DNA of 36,462 nucleotides. Source: Clostridiaceae bacterium (GTDB lineage Bacteria > Bacillota > Clostridia > Oscillospirales > Acutalibacteraceae). The stretch spans positions 1 to 36,462 of the forward strand of contig JAEDLK010000015.1 of the NCBI GenBank assembly GCA_016295355.1, given 5' to 3'. The notes below the pieces were generated by a model. The model searched no databases. It worked only from the letters and a program-made list of their open reading frames with translations, and was not told where the DNA came from. Position numbers and translations under genes: made by a program. Shown one piece after another: positions 28,896-36,462 of this stretch. The number at the start of each line of letters is the position of its first letter. Positions within the stretch are counted from its first letter, which is position 1.

Positions 28896-29445
28896 ATTCA
28901 GTCAAAAAGCCGTAATCCGCTACATTGTTTTTTCTTTTATAGGCATAGTTTTAGGGTTGTTTGTTTATGCTCAAAACGCCCGGGGCCTTTTAAGGGATAA
29001 AATGCCCATGCCGTTTGGCTACGGTATGTCGGTCGTGCTTTCGGGCAGTATGGAAAGCAGACTTTCGGTAGACGATTTGGTTATTATTAAAGCAACGGAA
29101 AATTATCAGGTAAACGATATTGTACTTTATCAAGAAGGCAACAGCCTTGTAATACACCGCATTATTGAAATTGACGGCGATACCGTTACCACCAAAGGCG
29201 ATGCAAACAATGTTGCCGACAAGCCGATACACAAAAGCCAAATCAAAGGCGTTTTGGTTTATGATATCGGGGGGCTGGGTGCGGTGGTCAATATCTTGAA
29301 ACAGCCCGTTTCGGTATTGATCATTTTGGCGGCGGCAGTGTTACTTACGGAGCTTTCCTACCGCAAAGAAAAGGACAAGGATACCGAAGAGCTTGACGAA
29401 ATTAAAAAAATGATTGAAGAGCTGAAAAAGGACAAAAAACCTTAA
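28864..29445 (+). CDS. sipW: ER-type (SipW-like) signal peptidase I, second copy
   Basis: A second S26B-type peptidase of 193 residues, only distantly similar to the first. There are membrane helices at about 17-36 and 145-162, the catalytic Ser62 in VLSGSMES, the general base His98 in LVIHRII, and TTKGDANN with Asp113. The basic N-terminus and a charged coiled C-terminal tail (EELDEIKKMIEELKK) face the cytoplasm. The ATG at 28864 lies inside the end of the preceding gene, with AAAGGG upstream, so translation is coupled. It precedes two further exported proteins, which are its probable clients. Confidence 0.9.
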   Translation: MRKKPKHKKNKFSQKAVIRYIVFSFIGIVLGLFVYAQNARGLLRDKMPMPFGYGMSVVLSGSMESRLSVDDLVIIKATENYQVNDIVLYQEGNSLVIHRIIEIDGDTVTTKGDANNVADKPIHKSQIKGVLVYDIGGLGAVVNILKQPVSVLIILAAAVLLTELSYRKEKDKDTEELDEIKKMIEELKKDKKP

Positions 29446-29461
29446 AAGGAGGCGGCGGATC

Positions 29462-30031
29462 ATGCAGTATAAATCGAAACACGAAAAAAACGATAAACCG
29501 CATTATCCTGTTTTGGTTTTTCGTATCGCCGCCTTGCTTGCCTGTCTTACGCTGATTTCCACCTATCTGCTTTCGGGCGCTTATTCAAAGTTCTTTTCAG
29601 GCGCTTCGGGTGGCGACGGTGCAAGGGTCGCCAGATTTTCGCCCGATTTCACTTCCGATAATGTTCTTGATATTAAAAACGCAACACCCGGATATAACGC
29701 AGAAATAAGTTTTTCCGTGCAAAACTATTCGGATGAAAAACTGCCTGAAACGGCAATGAAATGCAAAATCATTTTGAAAACAACGGGCAACATACCGCTT
29801 ACCTTTACCCTGTTGGACGGTGAAAACATACTTAAGACATGGAACTGCGATGGAATAAGTGGAGAAAAAGAATACGAATATACAGACAACTCGCTTATTT
29901 TCGGCGTTGAGGCGAAAGAAAGCAGAACTTACAAATTGCAAACGGAATGGCCGAGTATCAAAAAAGACTCACGCTTTTCGGGGATGACCGACGCCGTATA
30001 TTTAGAAGCAGTATTCGAACAGATTGATTAA
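29462..30031 (+). CDS. small exported TasA-like protein
   Basis: A 189-residue secreted protein. A basic N-terminus and hydrophobic stretch (about 17-38) lead into LLSGAYSKFFSGASGGDGAR, the same signature as the major subunit (AKY...SDSARVAKF). The mature part has NATPGYNAEISFSVQN and GNIPLTFTLL, matching the family's PGT...N.G..P pattern, and ends AVFEQID, like the major subunit's TVTQID. There is no sorting signal. The start follows GGAGG nine bases upstream. It is likely a minor fibre or cap subunit processed by the signal peptidase encoded 16 bp upstream. Confidence 0.8.
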   Translation: MQYKSKHEKNDKPHYPVLVFRIAALLACLTLISTYLLSGAYSKFFSGASGGDGARVARFSPDFTSDNVLDIKNATPGYNAEISFSVQNYSDEKLPETAMKCKIILKTTGNIPLTFTLLDGENILKTWNCDGISGEKEYEYTDNSLIFGVEAKESRTYKLQTEWPSIKKDSRFSGMTDAVYLEAVFEQID

Positions 30032-30067
30032 AGTATAAAGCCTCAAAGGAAAGGAGATATCTGTTAT

Positions 30068-30826
30068 ATGAAAAAAAGAAAGACTGTTGCAGTTATCTCC
30101 GTTTTACTGGTTGTTGCACTTTTGCTTTGTATTGTACCATCGATTGCCAAATACATAATCAATAAAGGACAACAAAGCGAATTGGTTTCCCAAAATTTTT
30201 ATTTTTCGAGCAATTTTCTAAAATCGGATGGAGTACCGACCTATGAAATTTACGGAAACACCGTAACCTTTGCGTTGCGAAATTATATTGACAGTTTGAG
30301 AATTAGCGGCACGAACATCAATTTCACCGTCACGGCAGACGGCGGTACGGTCGATATGTCAAACGGCAGTCTGGCGAAAGCGGTTTCTTCTTCGAAAAGT
30401 ATTACCTTAACTTATAATTTTGGTTCAGACGAGCTGCAAAAGGAAATAAACGTTTCGGTTACGGGAACGGGAACTTTCACCCAAACCTTGAAAGCAACAT
30501 TTATCTTTATTAAATATGACGGCTTAAGATACGAAATTAGAGACCGGGCCAACAGAGATTATGCCGAGCTTTATATTTATACGGGAAATACGCCACAAAA
30601 TGTTACTCTTTTGTGGGATAATGCAGAACTTGTGATTGACGAAACTAACGATTATGTTTTCGGCAAAGTTCAAAATCAGACATCACCTGAAAAGAGTTCT
30701 GTTGCAATAGAAAGCATCGCCGCAGACACAACGGTTAAAATAGTCTTTTTCAAGAAGGATATTGCACAGGATTACACCTGCGGTATCACAAAATTTGACG
30801 GCACTATCAATATGCCCACCAACTAA
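30068..30826 (+). CDS. exported protein, divergent member of the same group
   Basis: A 252-residue secreted protein. The signal peptide (1-25) is followed by SIAKYIINKGQQSELVSQNFYF, in the position and style of the TasA-like signature, but the SDSARV core is lost. The mature part alternates beta-type residues with many Thr and Val (ISGTNINFTVTADGG) and lacks the W-x-W motif. There is no anchor. The start follows AAAGGAG 11 bases upstream. It sits between the small TasA-like gene and the giant surface protein. I infer a matrix-related role from operon position; family membership is uncertain. Confidence 0.72.
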   Translation: MKKRKTVAVISVLLVVALLLCIVPSIAKYIINKGQQSELVSQNFYFSSNFLKSDGVPTYEIYGNTVTFALRNYIDSLRISGTNINFTVTADGGTVDMSNGSLAKAVSSSKSITLTYNFGSDELQKEINVSVTGTGTFTQTLKATFIFIKYDGLRYEIRDRANRDYAELYIYTGNTPQNVTLLWDNAELVIDETNDYVFGKVQNQTSPEKSSVAIESIAADTTVKIVFFKKDIAQDYTCGITKFDGTINMPTN

Positions 30827-30862
30827 TAAAAAACAAACACCTTGAAAGGAGGCAAGCGAAAA

Positions 30863-33800
30863 ATGAAAAGAAAAGCGTATTTTAGATATATTTCTGTCGT
30901 TTTAATGCTTTGCCTTCTTTTAAGCTGCATTGCTGTCCCTGTTTCGTCCGAGGAAACCATAGTAGTCGGCCAGTCTTCAATAGTAAACGGTAGCTTTGAA
31001 TACCCGAACTTAAAAGATGCAGATGCAACTAACGCCGGTTGGGCGAACATAGAATACGATGATAAAGCTTACGCTGCAAGCCAATTAAGTTGGAAAACCA
31101 CGGCTACTGATAAAAAGCTTGAATACGCATGGCTTAAGGATACTGATGTACCTGCCAATATGTCCCCGCATATGCAGCCGACTATTGAGCAGATAATAAC
31201 AGGCGTTGCCGCCTCGGACGGATATCAGTTTGCCGAGATCGTTGCAAACGAGTTGAGCAGTTTATATCAAATGTTATCCGTAGAATCAGGCGAATATTAC
31301 AATTGGATGGTTCATCACCGCGCAAGAGTAACGGTCGATACATTGGCTTTGATCATTACCGATGCAAACGATTCGGTTAATTATGATAAACCGGCTAAAA
31401 ACCAATCCGACCGTTTTCAGCAGATCATAACATGGATGAAAAAAAACAAGATACCCGCACCCGAAAAAGGCGGCAAAGAAGAATATACGGTTTATACGAC
31501 CAGATTGAATGATTCAAACTCGTTTGAACCTGCTTCAAACGGCTCGTTTTTTTCGCTCACAGAAGACAGCGAGCATATCGTAGAATTTAAAATATGGTTA
31601 ATAAGTTCTGAAAAAGCAGATTGGGGCGAATATACGGGCAGTTATTATTCGGATGCGAACAAGAATATCCTGTTTGTATTAACTCCATTCAGTACTTCGT
31701 TTTCAGGTGAAAGCGGCGGCAATTTGATAGATGAGTTGGGTTTTACCGATAACAATGGTACTAATATGCTTAAAAATGCAGGATTTGATGATGTTGTTAT
31801 ACCCGGTAAGTATAGTAGTTTTTTGGCAGCAAACGCTCCATCACCCAAGGCAGGAATTGGTTGGAGCACAACCGCTTCAGATCATTTTGTTGAAGTGGGT
31901 AATATAAAAAACGGCGATGCGTACGGGTTAAGTGCAAAAATTGATATCGTAACAAAAAAACCCTACATAAAAGATGGCCAACAATTTGTCGAATTAAACG
32001 CAAACCAAGAAAGTTCCCTGTACCAAATAGTGGGTACCGACCCCGGTAAAATGTATAGGTGGGGACTCTCCCACAGAGGACGAAGCGGTATAGACACTAT
32101 GGCCTTGATTATAGGGCCTAACCAAACTTATGCTCCGAAAAAAACTTCGGCAGCAGCCCGTGACCAACTTATGAAAATGGTTGACTGGCTTTATTCCCAG
32201 ACCGATGTTGCTTTAGATATTCCGGAGACAGGCTGCAGCAATGAAATTAAGCTGTACACCTCTAAATTTAATGACAACGGCGGGTTTGAGTACTCCGGTA
32301 ACAGTATAAGCTGGCAAAGCGACGAAAACCATACCGAAGAATGGTCGATATGGATTATTTCCTCACTGAATGACGATTGGTACGACTACGGCGATCTTGA
32401 AACCGGAGCGGCTTATAATTATAACTATATTGTTCCACAAGGACAGAAAAAAACCGTATTCGGCTTTGTTTCGGTTAACGCCGTTGACGCTTCCGGCAAA
32501 GATAACAAAACCTACGGCAATCTGTTGGATAATATTGAATTTAAAGAGTTTTATTATGTAAATGCCGACTTTAACAAATCCCCTATCAGTGAATACGGAA
32601 CTGTGTATATCGTCCCCGAGGTTGATGACACCTTTGAGCCCGATGACGAAGGTCCGGAAGACACGGGCTGGGTTTTGGCAGGCAGTAATATATCGGTTTA
32701 TTACCAACTGGGAAACAGAAAGTTTATAGGCGGATACATAAACGGCGTATTTTACCCGAATGACAATCCCGATCATTCGAATCCGGAGAATTGTAACTGG
32801 AAATATGATGAAGAAAAACAGGCATATTACTATACTTTTGAAAATGTCAATTCTTCAATTACGGTAAGAATAATATATCAGGCCAAAAATGTTATTTACG
32901 ATTCCTGCAATCAGTATCCGTATCAATATGACTTAGGTGATGCAAACACCGGTTATGAGGTTCCGCTGAGCGATAGTTTTCCTGAATACACCTCTCACGC
33001 TCCGCAAGCGGACGAAGGCTGGAAGTTTATCGGTTGGGAATATATCTTAACCCACGAAAGTGGTATAAAAACATATATGTTTGACGCGGTTCACATGGTT
33101 GAGTATTATGAAGAAAATACCAGTAAATATCTAAAAATATCAGAGTTTTTGCCCGATACCACTACCCAAACCGTTGTGGACAAAATACCCGAAGAAGAAG
33201 GTATTACCTTTTTTGCACAATGGAAATACCGACAAAGGGTTATCGCCAAAACATTCAATGAAACATTGTCAATCTACGAAACAAGTACAGAGGGCGGAAC
33301 TGTTGAACTGGAATTATTGTATACCGATGACCAAAGCCCCGAAAGCGCAACAGATTATATCCCAAGCGGCGAAAGCAAATCGGTTGGCCGGGAGCTATAC
33401 GCCTCTGCGGGCGACACATATATCGGTGTGACCGCTAAGAACAAAATCGGTTTCATATTCACTGGTTGGTACGATGAAAGCGGAACTTTAATTACAAGAA
33501 ACCCGAGTTATTCATATAAGGTAAAGGACGGAGATGTTACGCAGTTATATGCTTACTTTGAGCCTAACGGTTACGATATTACCGTAAACACAAAGGTAAT
33601 CGGAAACGCCGGGGATGAAAGTAAGTATTTTGCAATAAACTGTACTTTTTCCGGATTGCGTGAAAACCATCTTTATGCAATAACCGGTCTGCCGATTAAT
33701 GTTAACATATCGGTAAACGGCGAAACGGTAGTAAACCCTACAAATATCAAAGTCGATGAAAGCGGCAAGGCAAATATTACCCTATATATGAAACACGATG

Positions 33801-35176
33801 ATTCCGCAACGCTTTTGCATTTACCGGCAGGCGCCGTTTGTTCCATAATTGCCGATAATAGCACAAAGAGAGGTTTCAGCGTCAGAGGCGAGGTTTCAGC
33901 AGAAACATTGTCGGAACAAAGAGAGGTAGATTTATTCTTTTACAAGGTAAATCAATTTGTTTCATTCGACTTCGGAAGGCAATATGAGGGAGTTCTGTCG
34001 AGGCAAAGCCCGCTGTCAATTACTATTACCGAAAAAAGCAGTTATACATTAGATGTTGAAACAACGTATACCCCGTCAATATATACAGGGCTTACTATTT
34101 CTCTTTGTTTTTACAATTCAGAAGGAGCTGCGAAGGACTTTTTCACAAACACCCGAATTTTGATGATTGATTTGTCCAATCAAAATGAACCGAAGTATTA
34201 CCGTTATACTGTAACCGATTCTGTGTCCGCCATAAATCTTACGGCATTTACCGAGCTCGGCTCAGCAGACACTCATTTTGCTGAGAAGACAGGCGAAATG
34301 TTGACCGAAAAGCTGGTGTTTATTGTCGATTATGTCGGCACGAACGATGCAGTAAGCGGAAAAATAGCCCTCGTTTATAACAATGACGATGGCGAACTGA
34401 CAAACATCATAACCCCGCCCAAAAAGGCAGTCAAAATAGGCGCAGACGCAACAGCGCTTACCGCTGACGCAGTAGGCAACAGTCATACAGCAAGCGACGG
34501 ACCTTTTGCAATTCACATGACCTTAGGCGAAAGTGCACCCGCTGTTAATACCACCTACGAAGGTGGCGAAAGCGGTAAGTATGCGGTGAAACTGTCGCTT
34601 GAAAGCGGTAATCTACCCGACGGCTCTTATGCCGTGGTTGACGGAAAAACGTATTACAGCAACAACGGATATATTAAAATTTCTCCGATGACTCCGGGAA
34701 GTTTCAATGTGAACGTTTATCCTCCGGTACCGCTTGAACTTTCCGACGGCAAGGTGAAATTCACAGCAGCCTTGTTGTCGGCGGTTTCAACCTCTGCCAC
34801 AATTCCGGTTGAAATAATCAAAACTCCGATAGAGTACAATTGCGTTGATGTTGCTATTGACGCCGAAATTTCAAATAAAGTACTGTCACCCGGAAATGTT
34901 TCAGAGATACATGTTACCTTGAAGCATAGGGGTCTTGACGAGGTTAAATTGACAATAAGCAAAAAGAACCGTGACGGTACCTATAGCGATTTGCGCAGCA
35001 ATGTGAATGTCGATCTGCCAACCGATGACAATAGTTTTATGGTCACGATTGGAAACGGATTCACTGCCGTATCAGGTGAAACATATATTTTCTCCTTTGT
35101 CGGATATGTTAACAGCGTTCCGATTGTAGAAGACAAATGTTGTGTAGTTGGTGGGTATGTATTAAAGAATAATTGA
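30863..35176 (+). CDS. very large secreted protein with duplicated N-terminal module and InlB-like repeats
   Basis: About 1437 residues. The signal peptide covers 1-30. Two homologous modules follow at about 40-300 and 300-565. Each starts with an NGSFEYP/KNAGFDD-type strand and shares F-x-E-x-x-A-N-x-x-S-S-L-Y-Q, then HRxR, DTxALII; the shape suggests a carbohydrate-binding beta-sandwich. Residues about 570-900 contain InlB B-repeat-like segments (GWKFIGWEYI, FIFTGWYDESG, YAYFEPNGY). The rest (about 900-1437) is Thr/Ser-rich beta structure. No LPxTG-type signal or membrane helix ends the protein, so it must be secreted or held non-covalently. The start follows GGAGG. It is the last gene of the operon, before a terminator. 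It is probably an adhesin or matrix scaffold. Confidence 0.85.
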   Translation: MKRKAYFRYISVVLMLCLLLSCIAVPVSSEETIVVGQSSIVNGSFEYPNLKDADATNAGWANIEYDDKAYAASQLSWKTTATDKKLEYAWLKDTDVPANMSPHMQPTIEQIITGVAASDGYQFAEIVANELSSLYQMLSVESGEYYNWMVHHRARVTVDTLALIITDANDSVNYDKPAKNQSDRFQQIITWMKKNKIPAPEKGGKEEYTVYTTRLNDSNSFEPASNGSFFSLTEDSEHIVEFKIWLISSEKADWGEYTGSYYSDANKNILFVLTPFSTSFSGESGGNLIDELGFTDNNGTNMLKNAGFDDVVIPGKYSSFLAANAPSPKAGIGWSTTASDHFVEVGNIKNGDAYGLSAKIDIVTKKPYIKDGQQFVELNANQESSLYQIVGTDPGKMYRWGLSHRGRSGIDTMALIIGPNQTYAPKKTSAAARDQLMKMVDWLYSQTDVALDIPETGCSNEIKLYTSKFNDNGGFEYSGNSISWQSDENHTEEWSIWIISSLNDDWYDYGDLETGAAYNYNYIVPQGQKKTVFGFVSVNAVDASGKDNKTYGNLLDNIEFKEFYYVNADFNKSPISEYGTVYIVPEVDDTFEPDDEGPEDTGWVLAGSNISVYYQLGNRKFIGGYINGVFYPNDNPDHSNPENCNWKYDEEKQAYYYTFENVNSSITVRIIYQAKNVIYDSCNQYPYQYDLGDANTGYEVPLSDSFPEYTSHAPQADEGWKFIGWEYILTHESGIKTYMFDAVHMVEYYEENTSKYLKISEFLPDTTTQTVVDKIPEEEGITFFAQWKYRQRVIAKTFNETLSIYETSTEGGTVELELLYTDDQSPESATDYIPSGESKSVGRELYASAGDTYIGVTAKNKIGFIFTGWYDESGTLITRNPSYSYKVKDGDVTQLYAYFEPNGYDITVNTKVIGNAGDESKYFAINCTFSGLRENHLYAITGLPINVNISVNGETVVNPTNIKVDESGKANITLYMKHDDSATLLHLPAGAVCSIIADNSTKRGFSVRGEVSAETLSEQREVDLFFYKVNQFVSFDFGRQYEGVLSRQSPLSITITEKSSYTLDVETTYTPSIYTGLTISLCFYNSEGAAKDFFTNTRILMIDLSNQNEPKYYRYTVTDSVSAINLTAFTELGSADTHFAEKTGEMLTEKLVFIVDYVGTNDAVSGKIALVYNNDDGELTNIITPPKKAVKIGADATALTADAVGNSHTASDGPFAIHMTLGESAPAVNTTYEGGESGKYAVKLSLESGNLPDGSYAVVDGKTYYSNNGYIKISPMTPGSFNVNVYPPVPLELSDGKVKFTAALLSAVSTSATIPVEIIKTPIEYNCVDVAIDAEISNKVLSPGNVSEIHVTLKHRGLDEVKLTISKKNRDGTYSDLRSNVNVDLPTDDNSFMVTIGNGFTAVSGETYIFSFVGYVNSVPIVEDKCCVVGGYVLKNN

Positions 35177-35189
35177 TGATAACCATAAG

Positions 35190-35240
35190 CAACGGCTTTT
35201 CATAGGATTGTCATGTCCTTGAAAAGCCGTTGTTATTCTA
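35190..35240 (+). terminator. intrinsic terminator of the matrix operon
   Basis: CAACGGCTTTTC (35190-35201) pairs perfectly with GAAAAGCCGTTG (35221-35232) around an inner AGGA/TCCT pair. TTATTCT follows, a short T-tail. It begins 13 bp after the giant gene's stop. Confidence 0.75.
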
Positions 35241-35517
35241 ATGAAATGTCAGCAAGAATGAGATTTATGAATTCTGTTTTGAGGGTAAGTTTCAGAGTTG
35301 TTATGACCATCATGTTTGTTGAGTACATTGACACGCCCCATAGACTCGGCTGTCGGTTTGTGCCATCCTCTCATTGCCCTGCGCTTTGTTAAAAAGCGGT
35401 TTTTCTGCAATGATTTGCCAACACTGTAACGCGTTGTTAAAATGCGCACAAAATTTTGAGGCCGCCTTTTTCCTTATCAAAAGCAACAAGAGTCTTTCAA
35501 ACCAGCCCCCAGAGGAA
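35241..35517. other. gene-poor stretch, possibly decayed coding sequence
   Basis: About 280 bp with no gene I can support. On the minus strand three frames each carry plausible-looking but broken peptide stretches, one ending KTEFINLILADISLE and stop at 35242. This could be a frame-shifted remnant of a lost gene. I recognise no family. Confidence 0.35.
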
Positions 35518-35546
35518 TTGACAATCCTTCCCCAAACGCTTATAAT
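35518..35546 (+). promoter_or_regulatory. perfect consensus promoter of galT
   Basis: TTGACA (35518-35523), 17 bp, TATAAT (35541-35546). Transcription should begin near 35553, giving a leader of about 45 nt with the ribosome binding site AGGGGGAA. Confidence 0.85.
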
Positions 35547-35597
35547 GATAATGCTACATAGAAGCGTTTTATGCCATAGGAATATAGGGGGAACAAT

Positions 35598-36462
35598 ATG
35601 ATAGAACAGCACATTGCCGCACTGGTGAATTACGGATTGGAAAAGGGATTCTTTACACCGGACGACAGGATTTTAATGATCAATCGCCTAATTGAGGCTT
35701 TGCACATGGACGCCTACGAGGAATGCTCGCAACCGGCCGAAGGTGAGCTTGAGGACATTTTGCGGGCGTTAGACGATTACGCCGTCAGCCAAGGGATCAT
35801 CGAGGACAGCGTGGTGTATCGGGATTTGTTCGATACAAAATTGATGGGTCTTATGTTGCCGTTGCCGAGCGCTGTCATTGAGCGGTTCCGTCGTCTATAC
35901 AAAGAGCAAGGTGCCAAGGCGGCCACCGACGATTATTACCGTTTTAGTTGTGACAGCGACTACATCCGTCGGTATCGAATCAAGAAGGATCGTAAGTGGA
36001 CAACCGAAACACCCTACGGCACCTTGGACATCACCATCAATCTATCCAAGCCGGAAAAGGATCCAAAAGCCATTGCGGCAGCAGCCAAGGCCAAGCAAAG
36101 CGCCTATCCGAAGTGTCAGCTCTGCAAGGAAAACGAAGGCTATGCCGGACGGGTCAATCACCCTGCCCGTCAGAATCACCGCATCATTCCGCTGACGATC
36201 AATCAATCTCCCTGGCTGTTCCAGTACTCCCCGTATGTGTACTATAACGAGCATTGCATCGTTTTTAACAGCGAGCATACGCCCATGGCCATCAACCATG
36301 ACACCTTTGTGAAACTGTTGGATTTTGTGGAACAATTTCCGCATTACTTTGTGGGCAGTAATGCCGATCTTCCTATTGTCGGCGGCTCTATTTTAAGTCA
36401 CGACCATTTTCAGGGCGGTCACTACACCTTCGCCATGGCTAAGGCTCCCATTGAACATAGGC
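35598..36462 (+). CDS. galT: UDP-glucose--hexose-1-phosphate uridylyltransferase, type 2 (partial)
   Basis: Exchanges UMP between UDP-glucose and galactose-1-phosphate in the Leloir pathway, in the cytoplasm. The window ends after 288 codons, so the C-terminus is missing. The Firmicute type (GalT class 2) is recognised from SAYPKCQLCKENEGYAGR, NHRIIPLTIN, YYNEHCIVFN and GGSILSHDHFQGG, which holds the catalytic-loop histidines. The start ATG at 35598 follows AGGGGGAA. It follows the matrix operon after a terminator and has its own strong promoter. Together with pgcA 12 kb upstream it supports a sugar-nucleotide neighbourhood interrupted by the matrix locus. Confidence 0.92.
   Translation, partial: MIEQHIAALVNYGLEKGFFTPDDRILMINRLIEALHMDAYEECSQPAEGELEDILRALDDYAVSQGIIEDSVVYRDLFDTKLMGLMLPLPSAVIERFRRLYKEQGAKAATDDYYRFSCDSDYIRRYRIKKDRKWTTETPYGTLDITINLSKPEKDPKAIAAAAKAKQSAYPKCQLCKENEGYAGRVNHPARQNHRIIPLTINQSPWLFQYSPYVYYNEHCIVFNSEHTPMAINHDTFVKLLDFVEQFPHYFVGSNADLPIVGGSILSHDHFQGGHYTFAMAKAPIEHR

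Noticed and set aside
35150..35520. Second copy of the tRNA-Leu 3' end as an island attachment site
   Set aside because: Read through the region for the T-arm/acceptor sequence and found no matching copy; no integrase gene either.
35249..35612. Two overlapping minus-strand frames near the right end
   Set aside because: They overlap the operon terminator side and the galT promoter, lack start signals and cover each other in different frames; treated as possible decayed sequence instead.

Overview
The window comes from a spore-forming Clostridia-type Firmicute, most likely an Oscillospiraceae-like gut bacterium. Support for this: an adjacent spoIIGA-sigE sporulation pair, a SigH-like sigma factor, class B sortases with an (S/N/P)PxTG-type substrate, near-consensus SigA promoters (TTGACA-17-TATAAT) and strong GGAGG ribosome binding sites. 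Both ends cut through DNA that continues outside; galT at the right end is incomplete.

Layout. 0.2-3 kb: a small lipoprotein, an EamA-family transporter and a membrane protein with a lysine-rich duplicated tail. 3.1-5.7 kb: a cell-envelope group with a secreted SPVTG sortase substrate, a class B sortase and an LCP-family protein. 6.2-8.9 kb: a biotin protein ligase, a second EamA transporter and a divergent LysR regulator. 9.0-15.3 kb: a lipoprotein, a second class B sortase, a GNAT-like protein, topoisomerase III and a PlsC-like acyltransferase, all on the minus strand. 15.5-17.0 kb: sigE and spoIIGA. 17.2-20.9 kb: a response regulator, histidine kinase and HtrA-like protease operon with a four-repeat Pho-box-like promoter. 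21.1-24.1 kb: a zinc-ribbon protein, a SigH-like sigma factor, a phosphohexomutase and tRNA-Leu(UAA).

24.4-35.2 kb is the most interesting part. It is visibly AT-richer and starts just after the tRNA. A membrane diguanylate cyclase is followed by a consensus promoter and a c-di-GMP-I (GEMM-I) riboswitch, whose conserved 3' end doubles as the left arm of an intrinsic terminator. Downstream lie two ER-type (SipW-like) signal peptidases, at least three and probably four small exported TasA/CalY-like proteins (one with a sortase-type PITGD anchor), and a secreted protein of about 1437 residues with a duplicated N-terminal module and InlB-like repeats. I read this as a self-contained, c-di-GMP-switched extracellular matrix or fibre system. 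The synthase makes the messenger, the riboswitch releases transcription, the dedicated peptidases process the fibre subunits, and the anchored and giant proteins attach or decorate them. The overlap of aptamer and terminator predicts an ON switch.

The right end holds a non-coding or decayed stretch and then galT (type 2) behind a perfect consensus promoter. The sugar genes pgcA and galT therefore flank the matrix locus. Coordinates were counted by hand from the sequence. Family calls rest on motif recognition, with no database search.
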